A stretch of DNA of 64,000 bases from Thiotrichales bacterium (GTDB lineage: Bacteria > Pseudomonadota > Gammaproteobacteria > Francisellales > CACEW01), in NCBI GenBank assembly GCA_947476405.1, contig CANJQG010000002.1:1-64000 (forward strand), written 5' to 3'. This document shows, one piece after another, positions 7,855 through 16,654 of this stretch; position 1 is the first letter of the stretch; the number at the start of each line of letters is the position of its first letter. Under the pieces are notes generated by a model that made no database searches, was not told the origin of the DNA, and saw only the letters and a list, made by a program, of their open reading frames with translations. The translations under genes and the position numbers were made by a program.

Positions 7855-9354
7855 ATGCTAAAATTTCTTTATAGCTTTATCGCCGGTGCCTTGCTGGTTC
7901 TTGGTTTTAGCCCTTTTAATCTGTGGATCTTTGGCTTGATTTCTGCCGCTGCATTTTTAGGTTTGATTCAAAATAGAACCCCAAGACACGCCTTTTTAAT
8001 GGGCCTGTGTTTTGGATTGGGCCTGTTTGGCTTCGGGGCGTCATGGATCTTTGTCAGCATTGACACCTATGGCAACACGAATATTGTCGTCTCCTCGCTC
8101 ATTACCTTTTTATTTGTGTTGATTCTATCGCTTTTCCCTGCGTTTCAGGCATGGATTTCAAAACGCTTTTTTAAAGGTCCGTTTTGCATAGAAGCCCTCC
8201 TCGTTTTCCCCAGTCTTTGGACCCTTCTTGAATTGATTCGAGGCAGTTTATTCACGGGCTTCCCCTGGTTATTATTGGGTTATACGCAAACTTTTACTTT
8301 TTTATCCGGCTATGCCAAATGTTTCAGCGTGTTTGGGCTGTCTTGGGTTGTTGCTTTTTTAGCAGGATTATTGGTTTTAATTCTTCAAGCAATCCGGCAA
8401 AAAAAATATGACCTGCGCCTGCTGGCCAGCCTGATTCTCGCTGGATTGATTTTAATGGGCGGAGCTGTTTTACACCATCAAAAATTTGTCAAATCGCTCC
8501 CTGGCCCAGCCTTAAAAGTCGCGCTGGTGCAAGGCAATATCCCTCAAATTATCAAATGGTCACCTGAAGCTTTGCAAGACATTACCTTGATTTATTCCAA
8601 ACTCACGGGCCCAATTTTGGATACACCACTGATTGTGTGGCCTGAAAATGCAATTCCTGATTTCCCTGAAAATATTATTTCCTTTATTGATACCCTGGAT
8701 AATACAACGGCCCAGTTCAAAAGCGCAATTGTTTTCGGCCTTCCCATTGACAATCCTAATAACCACACCTATTACAATGGCGCCCTGGCTTTAGGGGATG
8801 CAAATGGCATGTATTTGAAACAACATCTGGTTCCCTTTGGCGAATATGTTCCCTGGGGCTTACAATCTTTTTATAACTTTATGAATATTCCAATGTCCAA
8901 TTTTACAGCAGGCCCCTCCGAAGTCATTCCCATGCAAATTCATGGCTTACCGGTGTCTGTCTTTATTTGCTATGAATCCGCCTACCCCATGGAAATACGC
9001 CATGTTGCGCATAGTGCCTATATCATTACCCTGAGTGATGACAGTTGGTTTGGCCGTTCACTCGGGCCCTATCAGCATCAGGAAATCGCTGCCATGCGTG
9101 CCATCGAAACCGGTCGCCCTATTTTACGTGATACCAATAGCGGCATCACCAGCATTATCAACAGTCAGGGGCAGATTACGGCCATCGCACCGATGTTTGT
9201 CGCCACCGTCCTCAAAGGGGACATCACGCCCGTCACCGGCACCACACCCTGGCTCAATTGGGGCATTCTGCCCGTGATTATTTTTAACTTTATTTTACTC
9301 CTTCTGGCCCTTGCCTTCCGCTGGATTAAAAAAACAGGATGCGCAGAAAAATGA
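7855..9354 (+). CDS. lnt: apolipoprotein N-acyltransferase Lnt
   Basis: Lnt adds the third acyl chain to lipoproteins in the inner membrane. An N-terminal block of about six membrane segments (residues 1-215) is followed by a periplasmic nitrilase-like domain and a last membrane segment at the C-terminus. The catalytic triad is visible: Glu in VWPENAIPD (about 264), Lys in KQHLVPFGEY (about 322) and Cys in FICYES (about 372), corresponding to E267, K335 and C387 of the E. coli enzyme. The ATG at 7855 follows AGGA at good spacing and gives 499 residues; a longer frame from 7798 adds a non-hydrophobic extension. The stop overlaps the next start (ATGA). Confidence 0.95.
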   Translation: MLKFLYSFIAGALLVLGFSPFNLWIFGLISAAAFLGLIQNRTPRHAFLMGLCFGLGLFGFGASWIFVSIDTYGNTNIVVSSLITFLFVLILSLFPAFQAWISKRFFKGPFCIEALLVFPSLWTLLELIRGSLFTGFPWLLLGYTQTFTFLSGYAKCFSVFGLSWVVAFLAGLLVLILQAIRQKKYDLRLLASLILAGLILMGGAVLHHQKFVKSLPGPALKVALVQGNIPQIIKWSPEALQDITLIYSKLTGPILDTPLIVWPENAIPDFPENIISFIDTLDNTTAQFKSAIVFGLPIDNPNNHTYYNGALALGDANGMYLKQHLVPFGEYVPWGLQSFYNFMNIPMSNFTAGPSEVIPMQIHGLPVSVFICYESAYPMEIRHVAHSAYIITLSDDSWFGRSLGPYQHQEIAAMRAIETGRPILRDTNSGITSIINSQGQITAIAPMFVATVLKGDITPVTGTTPWLNWGILPVIIFNFILLLLALAFRWIKKTGCAEK

Positions 9355-9755
9355 TCAAAAAAATCTTTGCAGGGAGCCTTTTATCATTAGGCTTAAGCAG
9401 CAGCACGTTGTATGCAGAAACTGTGCCCACTCCAAACGGAACTTGGCTTCTTGGCGTTTGCAGTGGCCTGATCACCGACACCACGCCCACTCCCAACAAT
9501 AATTTTTGCGCCGGATTGATACAGGGCGTCATGCTATCCTGGTATACCGCTGAACAACAAGTGAATCCAGAAGGTGCGACTTTTTGGATTAACGAATTCG
9601 GCAATATTCCCGCTTTTGATTCCGCCAAAATGGTTGTAAAATATTTAGGTCAAAACCCGCAGGCCCTACAACAAGGGGCAGTCAACCTAATTATTGCCGC
9701 GATCAATCAAAATTATCCAATTCCCCCCGCAGCCACACCGCATCAAAATGAATAA
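9351..9755 (+). CDS. exported Rap1a/Tai-like small protein
   Basis: The start is the ATG at 9351 that overlaps the lnt stop codon, giving translational coupling. The 134-residue product has a signal peptide (KKIFAGSLLSLGLSSSTLYA, cleaved near residue 21). The mature part has the pattern of the Rap1a/Tai family: GVCSGL, FCAGLIQGV, then VVKYLGQNP and AAINQNYP. That family includes type VI secretion immunity proteins, but most members are simply small periplasmic proteins, and no type VI gene is seen here. The immunity role is therefore not assumed. Confidence 0.5.
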   Translation: MIKKIFAGSLLSLGLSSSTLYAETVPTPNGTWLLGVCSGLITDTTPTPNNNFCAGLIQGVMLSWYTAEQQVNPEGATFWINEFGNIPAFDSAKMVVKYLGQNPQALQQGAVNLIIAAINQNYPIPPAATPHQNE

Positions 9756-9758
9756 ATT

Positions 9759-10328
9759 TTAATGCTGAATATCATGTGCAAATAAAACCTTCCAAATCGT
9801 CAATATAATGATTTTGAAGTCAAAGCACAATGATTGCCGATGCATGTACTCAGAATCCAGCTGCGCTTTTTCTTCCACCCCTACATGATCACGACCGTTG
9901 ATCTGCGCCCACCCCGTAATCCCTGGCAGGATGGTATCAACCCCTAAGGCTTTACGACGCAAAACCAAGTCCGTTTCTGAAGGAATAACCGGACGGGGTC
10001 CGACCAGGCTCATTTCGCCGCGAATGACATTCCAAAGCTGCGGGATTTCATCCAAGCTGGTTTTTCGCAAAAATTTCCCAATTCGTGTGAGGTATTGAAT
10101 CGCATCGATGTCATGACTGGCTAATAAGGGCGCGCCAACGTTCATGGTGCGGAATTTTAGGAAATCAAATAAAATCCCATTTTTGCCGCAGCGTTGGGAG
10201 ATAAATAAAACAGGGCCTTCTGATGAGATTTTGATGAATATCGCAGCAAACAGCCAAAGTGGGGAGGATAATATCAAAAAGAGCGTTGCAAAAAAAAGGT
10301 CAAATAAGCGCTTTAAATAACGATACAT
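9759..10328 (-). CDS. polyprenyl-phosphate sugar-phosphate transferase
   Basis: A small phosphoglycosyl transferase of the bacterial sugar transferase family (WcaJ C-terminal domain/PglC type). It moves a sugar-1-phosphate from a nucleotide sugar to undecaprenyl phosphate at the inner membrane. The ATG at 10328 follows GGGGGTGATG. The N-terminal reentrant helix (FDLFFATLFLILSSPLWLF) is followed by SQRCGKNG, FLKFRTM, LDEIPQLWNV and GPRPVIP, all hallmark motifs. The 189-residue length fits a catalytic-domain-only enzyme. It is the last gene of the sugar operon, and a second such transferase opens the operon. Confidence 0.88.
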   Translation of the reverse strand: MYRYLKRLFDLFFATLFLILSSPLWLFAAIFIKISSEGPVLFISQRCGKNGILFDFLKFRTMNVGAPLLASHDIDAIQYLTRIGKFLRKTSLDEIPQLWNVIRGEMSLVGPRPVIPSETDLVLRRKALGVDTILPGITGWAQINGRDHVGVEEKAQLDSEYMHRQSLCFDFKIIILTIWKVLFAHDIQH

Positions 10329-10332
10329 GTCA

Positions 10333-12180
10333 TCACCCCCGGTACTCAGGTACAATCAATTTGAGTTTCTCTAAAATTTCAACCACAGAATACTGATGCA
10401 GCATTTCAATTAATTGCTCAATTTGCCCTTTGAGGGCATCATTTTTAAAGGTACAAGACGATTGCATAATCTTTTGATGATCTGTTGGGGTCAAATCTTC
10501 ATGAGCATAAAATAATTCTTCAAATAATTTTTCGCCGGGCCGCAATCCGGTATAAACAATCTCAATATCACGCCCCAATTCCTTGCCTGAAAATTGAATC
10601 AACCGCTCGGCTAGATATTGAATTTTAATTGGCTCGCCCATATCCAAGACAAACGTCTCGCCCCCTTTGCCCAAAGTCCCCGCCTGCAAAATCAAGCGAC
10701 AAGCCTCTGGAATAGTCATAAAATAGCGAGTGATTTCGGGATGCGTTACAGTAACCGGGCCGCCACCCTCAATCTGTTTACGAAACAAAGGGACCACACT
10801 GCCGGCAGAGTTAATCACATTACCAAAGCGCACCACCATAAACTGCGTCTTCGATCCATTTTGATTCAAAGCCTGACAATACGATTCACCCATTCTTTTG
10901 GTTGCACCCATAATATTCGTGGGATTTACCGCTTTATCTGTTGAAATAAAAATAAATTTTTTGACCCCATACTGAATCGCAAAATCCGCTGCAAGCTTTG
11001 TTCCCAGCACATTATTTTTAATCGCAACATCATGCTGACATTCGAGCATTGGGACATGCTTATACGCTGCAGCATGAAACATAATTTTGGGCTGATACTG
11101 ACTCAAAACCTTCTCCATAAAAATAGGATCTGTCACTGAGCCTAAACAAATCTCATATTGAACTTGATTCGCCATCGCATGCAATTCCTGATCAATCTGA
11201 TATAAATTAAATTCAGAATGATCAAGAACAATTAATTTTTTAGGAGCAAAACGCGCAATTTGACGACATAACTCACTACCAATCGATCCTCCACCCCCGG
11301 TGACTAATATCACTTCCCCATTCAAGAGCGCGCCAATTTTGCCCGTATCAATATAAATTTCTTCGCGTCCAATCAAATCCTCTACCGATACCTGACGCAA
11401 ATGTCCTAAATTAACCTGAGAAGAAGTGAGCTCTTGCAAACTAGGCAAGGTTGAATAAGGCAGATCTAAGCCCTCACATAAATCCACCACACGTCGCATT
11501 TCCTTTGCTGACATGGAAGGAATCGCAATAAAAACATGCTCAATTTTGTATTGCGCCACGACATCAATAAGATTAGAAATCTTACCCACCACACGCACTC
11601 CGTGCAAATCACGGCCATGCTTTACAGGATGATCATCCAAAAAGGCCACGGGCTTATATTTTTGTGTGGCATGCCGAAATAAATCCCGAATCAGCCCTTC
11701 TCCTGCATCCCCTGCACCAATAATTAAAACCCGCTTTGCTGCGCCCATTCCCCCATAGCTTCTACAAAATCGATAGACGGTACGCGTCGCTCCTAAAATC
11801 AAGATCAAAAAAATAAAATACAAGATAGGCACTGAGCGAGGCAAAATATAGACATGATGTGCTGCTGTAAAAAACCAAAACGCGACGAGAAATAAGGCTC
11901 CAAACGCAGCGGCTTTCACAATTCGAATTAAGTCTGGAATCGATGCAAACCGCCATACCCCACGATACAAACCAAATAATGCAAAGAAAAAAAACTGTAC
12001 CGGAAAAACCATCATAAAAAAATGCGTTAATACATTCAATGAAAATAATGGCGTCGATTCAAAACTAAACCGAAAACAATACGCAAAGAAAAATGCCAGA
12101 CCAATTGAAAGCAAATCAGCTATCATTGCCAGACCCCGATTGCGATAAATTGTCCAGAAATGCATTATTTCTTTTTTCAT
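10333..12180 (-). CDS. nucleotide-sugar 4,6-dehydratase (WbpM/PglF-like)
   Basis: The protein is a membrane-anchored UDP-GlcNAc 4,6-dehydratase-like enzyme of the CapD/WbpM/PglF family, which makes the 4-keto-6-deoxy sugar used for diamino sugars. Four N-terminal membrane segments (residues 1-140) lead to a first Rossmann-like domain (VLIIGAGDAGEG). The catalytic NAD-binding domain with TGGGGSIGSEL lies near residue 292. The active-site region STDKAVNPTNIMGATK is near 411-426. The length of 615 fits the large family form. Its start overlaps the stop of the aminotransferase gene by four bases, and GAGG precedes the ATG. Confidence 0.93.
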   Translation of the reverse strand: MKKEIMHFWTIYRNRGLAMIADLLSIGLAFFFAYCFRFSFESTPLFSLNVLTHFFMMVFPVQFFFFALFGLYRGVWRFASIPDLIRIVKAAAFGALFLVAFWFFTAAHHVYILPRSVPILYFIFLILILGATRTVYRFCRSYGGMGAAKRVLIIGAGDAGEGLIRDLFRHATQKYKPVAFLDDHPVKHGRDLHGVRVVGKISNLIDVVAQYKIEHVFIAIPSMSAKEMRRVVDLCEGLDLPYSTLPSLQELTSSQVNLGHLRQVSVEDLIGREEIYIDTGKIGALLNGEVILVTGGGGSIGSELCRQIARFAPKKLIVLDHSEFNLYQIDQELHAMANQVQYEICLGSVTDPIFMEKVLSQYQPKIMFHAAAYKHVPMLECQHDVAIKNNVLGTKLAADFAIQYGVKKFIFISTDKAVNPTNIMGATKRMGESYCQALNQNGSKTQFMVVRFGNVINSAGSVVPLFRKQIEGGGPVTVTHPEITRYFMTIPEACRLILQAGTLGKGGETFVLDMGEPIKIQYLAERLIQFSGKELGRDIEIVYTGLRPGEKLFEELFYAHEDLTPTDHQKIMQSSCTFKNDALKGQIEQLIEMLHQYSVVEILEKLKLIVPEYRG

Positions 12181-13328
12181 TTTACAGCCTCAGCAATCAC
12201 TTGCTTCACTAAATTTGCCATTTTATGCATATCCGCTTCATCATACACCGGATCAACCATAAAACATAAACTATGATCAGCCCATAATTGTGCATGATGA
12301 AAGCGCTCGCTGGGGGCTAAGCCTGCATTAATAAAGACCTGCTCCCGATAAATTTCAGGGCAATTTCCAACCAGACATCTCACCCCAGCAACATTAATCG
12401 ATGCCATCAGCTGATCACGATCCCAGCCTGCTTTGACAAAAACATAATACCGATAATATGCATGCAAGTCACTCTCTGTTGGCTCCTGCAACTTAAACAC
12501 CTCTAAATCTTTAAAGGCATCCCGTAAAATAAAAGCATTACGCTGACGAATATGCTGCCACTGACGCAGTTTTTTCAACTGAATCCGCCCTACCGCAGCC
12601 TGAGCCTCAGTCATGCGATAATTACTGCCAAACGAATCATGCAGCCAGCGGAATCCAGGAGGATGCGCTTTATTAAATACTGTATCGTAATCTTTACCAT
12701 GATCTTTATAAGCCCACGCTTTTTTCCATAAAGCACGATCATGGGTTGCAACCAACCCCCCCTCACCCATGGTCGTGATAATTTTATCCTGACAAAATGA
12801 AAATGCGGACATGTGTCCAAACCGTCCCACAGGCTGACCATTAATTTTTGCACCATGTGCTTGGGCACAATCTTCAATCACGTAGAGATCATGCTGCTTG
12901 GCGAAGGCCATGATGGCTTCCATATCACAAGGCCAGCCGCCATTATGCATCGCTATAATAGCTTTTGTTTTAGCATTGACGTGAGGTTTAATCGTTTCGA
13001 CACAGATATTTTGCGAAATCAGATCAATATCACAGACCACTGGTTTTGCGCCCACTTGGACTACACAGCTGGCAGTGGCTAAGAAAGTTCGGCATGGCAG
13101 AATGACTTCATCTCCTGGCCCTATGTCCATCGCAATCAAACAGAGTTCTAAAGCATTAGTACCATTGGCGACTGCGATAGCATGATTCACACCAAGATAT
13201 TCAGCGTATTCTTTTTCAAATGACTTCCCTTCCTCTCCGGTCCAGTAGTTTACTTTTCCAGACTCTAGGACTTTGACGACCGCATTGATTTCGTCTTGTG
13301 GGTAGAGGGGCCATTTTTTTCCGAACAT
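12177..13328 (-). CDS. DegT/DnrJ/EryC1 sugar aminotransferase
   Basis: A PLP-dependent aminotransferase of the DegT/StrS family, which converts a 4-keto sugar into a 4-amino sugar and is expected to act right after the dehydratase encoded downstream. The N-terminus (KWPLYPQDEINAV), the substrate/PLP region EDCAQAHGA and the PLP lysine in SFCQDKIITTMGEGG (about residue 183) are all present, as is TEAQAAVGRIQL. The start ATG follows GGGAGAG. It begins one base after the upstream transferase stop. No acetyltransferase of PglD type follows, so the final N-acetylation would need a gene elsewhere. Confidence 0.93.
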   Translation of the reverse strand: MFGKKWPLYPQDEINAVVKVLESGKVNYWTGEEGKSFEKEYAEYLGVNHAIAVANGTNALELCLIAMDIGPGDEVILPCRTFLATASCVVQVGAKPVVCDIDLISQNICVETIKPHVNAKTKAIIAMHNGGWPCDMEAIMAFAKQHDLYVIEDCAQAHGAKINGQPVGRFGHMSAFSFCQDKIITTMGEGGLVATHDRALWKKAWAYKDHGKDYDTVFNKAHPPGFRWLHDSFGSNYRMTEAQAAVGRIQLKKLRQWQHIRQRNAFILRDAFKDLEVFKLQEPTESDLHAYYRYYVFVKAGWDRDQLMASINVAGVRCLVGNCPEIYREQVFINAGLAPSERFHHAQLWADHSLCFMVDPVYDEADMHKMANLVKQVIAEAVK

Positions 13329-13955
13329 TTAATTCTCTCCCGTAAACTTTTTCATTGTCACTTGCCCTGACTGCTTTATTCCTTCTGGCCTTAACACTTT
13401 TTTAATGGTCAGCAACATAATTTTCATATCCAAAAAAAAGCATTGATGATCAACATACCAACAATCCAATTTAAATTTCTCGGGCCAAGAAATCGCATTT
13501 CGGCCATTTACTTGCGCCCAACCAGTCATTCCAGGTTTAACCGAATGACGGCGCTGCTGTTCCATATTATATAACGGCAAATAATCTACCAATAGAGGGC
13601 GAGGGCCAACAAAACGCATATCCCCTTTTAAGATATTCCACAATTGTGGCAGCTCATCGAGGCTTGACGCCCGTAAAAATTTTCCAAATCCGTTTAAACG
13701 GATAGAATCAGGCAACAATATTCCTTGCTGATCGCGCTGATCCGTCATACTTCGAAATTTATAGACCTTAAAAATTTTCTCATGCTGACCAATACGATCT
13801 TGTATAAAAAAAGCGGGAGATCCTAAAAAACACTTCACCAAAATAAACACCAGCAAAATCAGCCAACTGAAACAGATCAGCAGCAATAAGGCAAACGCAC
13901 TATCAAAAATCGGTTTAAAAAAATGTAACCACATACTTTGCTGAAACCTAGTCAT
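13329..13955 (-). CDS. initiating phosphoglycosyl transferase (PglC-like)
   Basis: A second small bacterial sugar transferase, 208 residues, first gene of the four-gene sugar operon. It has a single N-terminal hydrophobic helix, then QDRIGQHEKIFKVYKFRSM, SLDELPQLWNILKGDM, GPRPLL and GMTGWAQVNGRN. It should load the diamino sugar phosphate onto undecaprenyl phosphate, starting a glycan for LPS, capsule or protein glycosylation. Its stop touches the start of the aminotransferase gene. The ribosome site before the ATG is weak. The two transferases in one operon are homologous but clearly diverged, so they probably use different sugars or act at different steps. Confidence 0.9.
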   Translation of the reverse strand: MTRFQQSMWLHFFKPIFDSAFALLLLICFSWLILLVFILVKCFLGSPAFFIQDRIGQHEKIFKVYKFRSMTDQRDQQGILLPDSIRLNGFGKFLRASSLDELPQLWNILKGDMRFVGPRPLLVDYLPLYNMEQQRRHSVKPGMTGWAQVNGRNAISWPEKFKLDCWYVDHQCFFLDMKIMLLTIKKVLRPEGIKQSGQVTMKKFTGEN

Positions 13956-14259
13956 TTTAAAGCTGAGAACAGTCTATACAATTTACCTAAAGGAATAAAG
14001 GAAATCTCAGGTGAGATTCAGGGCCACCTCATGATTCTGTGAGACTTGACGTTAATCCGTCGTCCTGATAATGCGCAGCATTCATCAGTAGGCTTTGGTC
14101 AGTGGCTTGGCATTAATAAAAAATATACCCTTAATTCTACCCCTTTTCAAGGCGGATGGTGCTGAACTTTGGCGAACGATTTTGAATGATAAAATGAGTT
14201 GAAAGCCTTTTTGGATATGGGCTGGACGGATATTGGTGAACGTTGTTGGAAGCTAACAT
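13956..14259. other. intergenic region upstream of sugar operon
   Basis: There is no gene in this 304-base stretch. It must hold the promoter of the minus-strand sugar operon. The one regular element seen is a perfect 16-base palindrome, AATCTCAGGTGAGATT at 14003-14018, about 50 bases upstream of the operon start, which could be a regulator site. No JUMPstart-like element was found. Confidence 0.4.
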
Positions 14260-14348
<89 letters not shown>

Positions 14349-14424
14349 ATGACAATAAGACTGCCATGTCCGGGTATTCTACAAGGGTTTCTTAAAAAAT
14401 TCAACTGATAAAAAATGGGCTTGT

Positions 14425-14976
14425 TTACTCGGGGCGCTTACAGAGCCAATTTTCACGATAATACTTCAGCTCTTCAATTGATTCTTGAATATCGAGCAAA
14501 GCTTGATGCTTACCCTGTTTTTTAAATCCCTTGTAAATAGAAGGCTCCCAACGCTTTGCGCATTCCTTAAAAGTGCTTACATCCAACAAGCGATAATGAA
14601 AATAGGATTCCAAGGCCGGCATATATTTTGAAAGAAATCGGCGATCCTGCCAAATCGTATTACCACACATGGGTGAGGTGCCTTTTTTTACCCATTTTTC
14701 TAAAAAATGCAACATCTCAGACTCGGCAATGACCTCTGTAATTAAACTTTCTTTAACACGCTCAATCAAACCTGATGCGCCATGGTGCTTAATATTCCAG
14801 GCATCCATCTTGGCAAGTTGCTCATCAGATTGATGAATCGCAAATACGGGCGCTTCAGCTAAAATAGTGAGATCCGAATCAGTGACCACTAAGGCAATTT
14901 CAATAATACAATCGACTTGCGGATTCAAGCCTGTCATTTCAAGATCAATCCAAATCAAATTCTTACTTTTTTTCAT
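14425..14976 (-). CDS. orn: oligoribonuclease Orn
   Basis: Orn is the DEDDh 3'-5' exonuclease that degrades di- to penta-nucleotide RNA remnants and linear di-GMP. The exonuclease I motif IDLEMTGL (Asp11, Glu13) and the C-terminal region GKHQALLDIQESI, bearing the catalytic His and Asp, are present. The length of 183 is standard. It lies between two tRNA genes on the same strand, a compact housekeeping arrangement. Confidence 0.96.
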   Translation of the reverse strand: MKKSKNLIWIDLEMTGLNPQVDCIIEIALVVTDSDLTILAEAPVFAIHQSDEQLAKMDAWNIKHHGASGLIERVKESLITEVIAESEMLHFLEKWVKKGTSPMCGNTIWQDRRFLSKYMPALESYFHYRLLDVSTFKECAKRWEPSIYKGFKKQGKHQALLDIQESIEELKYYRENWLCKRPE

Positions 14977-15005
14977 GATAAGGGACCGCCTATCGTATCA
15001 ACTTG

Positions 15006-15081
15006 TGGTGGGTGCTGAGGGGTTCGAACCCGCGACCCTCGCCTTGTAAGGGCGATGCTCTACCAACTGAGCTAAGCACCC
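15006..15081 (-). tRNA. tRNA-Val(UAC)
   Basis: The minus-strand sequence folds as a standard 76-base tRNA. The acceptor stem is GGGTGCT with AGCACCC, followed by a D arm TAGCTCAGTTGGTAGAGCA, an anticodon loop CTTACAA giving UAC (valine), a T loop GGTTCGAACCC, and an encoded CCA at 15008-15006. Confidence 0.95.
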
Positions 15082-15134
15082 AAGTGATGGCGCATTATGC
15101 CCGACTATTTCGAGCTTGTCAACAGCATTTTTGA

Positions 15135-15890
15135 TCACTCGATCTCAAACCCATTTGGCAAAATAATTTCAGCAAACATCGGCAGGTGATCTGAATAAGG
15201 CAAATTCAAAACACCGGCTTTTTGAACCTTTAAAGAATGACTCAACAAAATATAATCCAATTGCTTTTTGGGCTTCCAACTAGGGTAAGTCAGCGCATCA
15301 CTCACAGCAAGATTTAAGCGATTCTTGAAAACATCCAGCTCACCAAGCTGGCTAGGGGACATATTAAAATCACCCATGACAATGACATGTTCATATTTTT
15401 CAGTCAGATCTCTAATAAAGCCCAGTTGTTCAGACTGCGATTTTGGCCCTAAGGATAAGTGTACGTTCACAATAAATAAGGGGGCATTTTTGGAACCAAT
15501 ACAAAAAGTCGTCACTCCGCGGCCGGGCAATTTTGAAGGCAAAACATAATGATTCGCATTATGAATCAAAAAACGGCTTAACAAGCCTTTAGAATGCCGC
15601 GCAAAGGGGCCAAAATTACGCGTTGTCTGTTGCTCTGCAAAGGGAAAAGCGGCTTCTTCTGCTAAGAAATCAACTTGATTAATATAACGACTTCGAATAC
15701 TTCCCGCATCTAATTCTTGCAAAGCAACGATATCAAAGGGCTTGATCACTTCAGCAATTGCCAGTAAATTTCGATTGCGCCGAGGATGAGGGAACAAATG
15801 ATGCCAACTATGCATAATATAGTGTCGAATTCCATCACTCGGCATTGCAACCTGGATATTATAAGTCAATATTTTTAAGATCTGTGACAT
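15135..15890 (-). CDS. endonuclease/exonuclease/phosphatase-family hydrolase
   Basis: An EEP-superfamily phosphodiesterase (fold of DNase I, ExoIII and sphingomyelinases), 251 residues and with no signal peptide. Motifs seen: YNIQ near residue 11, LQELD near residue 57 (metal-binding Glu), VNVHLS, MGDFNMS near residue 170, DYILLS, and SDHLPMF near the C-terminus with the catalytic His. Members act on nucleic acids, phosphoinositides or phospholipids, and the sequence does not say which. It is divergent from engB, with about 50 bases between starts. Confidence 0.85.
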   Translation of the reverse strand: MSQILKILTYNIQVAMPSDGIRHYIMHSWHHLFPHPRRNRNLLAIAEVIKPFDIVALQELDAGSIRSRYINQVDFLAEEAAFPFAEQQTTRNFGPFARHSKGLLSRFLIHNANHYVLPSKLPGRGVTTFCIGSKNAPLFIVNVHLSLGPKSQSEQLGFIRDLTEKYEHVIVMGDFNMSPSQLGELDVFKNRLNLAVSDALTYPSWKPKKQLDYILLSHSLKVQKAGVLNLPYSDHLPMFAEIILPNGFEIE

Positions 15891-15942
15891 TTCCTTTCCT
15901 TTTCACTCAAGCTTGTTTATAGTGAAGTGAATCTACTCCAAT

Positions 15943-16560
15943 ATGAATACAATGGAATTGCAATTTAATCAAGCAGAGTTTTTAAAAAGCGCCTTCAAAC
16001 GCGCTGACCTTCCGCCTGACTTTAATATCGAAATCGCCTTTGCAGGACGCTCTAATGTGGGAAAATCGAGCGTGATTAACTTACTGACTCAGCAAAAAAA
16101 ACTCGCCAAAACAAGCAAGACGCCTGGGCGCACACAATCCATTAATTTTTTTACGGTAACTGGGAATGTGTTTTTGATCGATTTACCGGGTTATGGTTAT
16201 GCGAAAGTTTCACAAGAAACCAAGGCCCATTGGCAAACTTTTTTAAAGGGCTATATTTTAGAACGCAAAAGCTTAAAAGGCGTGATGTTGATCATGGATT
16301 GTCGCCATCCATTTACCCCTTTAGATCAGCAATTTTTCAGCTTAACCAATCAAGTAAACTGCCCCTGTCATATTTTACTTAACAAAGCAGATAAATTAAG
16401 TAACAATGAGAAAAGCAAGATCAAACAAACCTTGCTGACTAAAATTTTACCAGAACATGCCCACATAACATGGCAATTTTTTTCTGCTTTACGTGGAGAA
16501 GGGCTCGACGAAATGAAAAAAAAATTTAGAGAATGGGTAGAACACGATGAATTAATGTAA
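15943..16560 (+). CDS. engB: ribosome biogenesis GTPase EngB/YsxC
   Basis: An essential-type TRAFAC GTPase for assembly of the 50S subunit. All GTPase boxes are visible: G1 GRSNVGKSS (about residue 33), G2/G3 region TPGRTQSINFF and DLPGYGYA, and G4 NKADKL. The length of 205 is normal. There is no good Shine-Dalgarno before the ATG; a second ATG lies three codons on. The stop codon lies inside a perfect inverted repeat that separates this gene from the Dot/Icm operon. Confidence 0.96.
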   Translation: MNTMELQFNQAEFLKSAFKRADLPPDFNIEIAFAGRSNVGKSSVINLLTQQKKLAKTSKTPGRTQSINFFTVTGNVFLIDLPGYGYAKVSQETKAHWQTFLKGYILERKSLKGVMLIMDCRHPFTPLDQQFFSLTNQVNCPCHILLNKADKLSNNEKSKIKQTLLTKILPEHAHITWQFFSALRGEGLDEMKKKFREWVEHDELM

Positions 16561-16577
16561 CAGCCGTTACATTAATT
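16550..16577. promoter_or_regulatory. perfect 12-bp inverted repeat before dotH
   Basis: AATTAATGTAAC and GTTACATTAATT are exact reverse complements separated by AGCC, and the left arm contains the engB stop codon. The stem is AT-rich and no run of T follows on either side, so it is a poor intrinsic terminator. A dimeric regulator site controlling the Dot/Icm operon, about 80 bases from the dotH start, is a reasonable alternative. Confidence 0.55.
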
Positions 16578-16654
16578 GATTTTACAGGCCAGATAAAAAT
16601 GATTATTCTTGACGAAAAGGATTCGTATAAAACTAAATTAGGAAATAGCTTAGA

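Noticed and set aside
16550..16577. Palindrome as intrinsic terminator for engB
   Set aside because: The stem is AT-rich and there is no T-run on either side.
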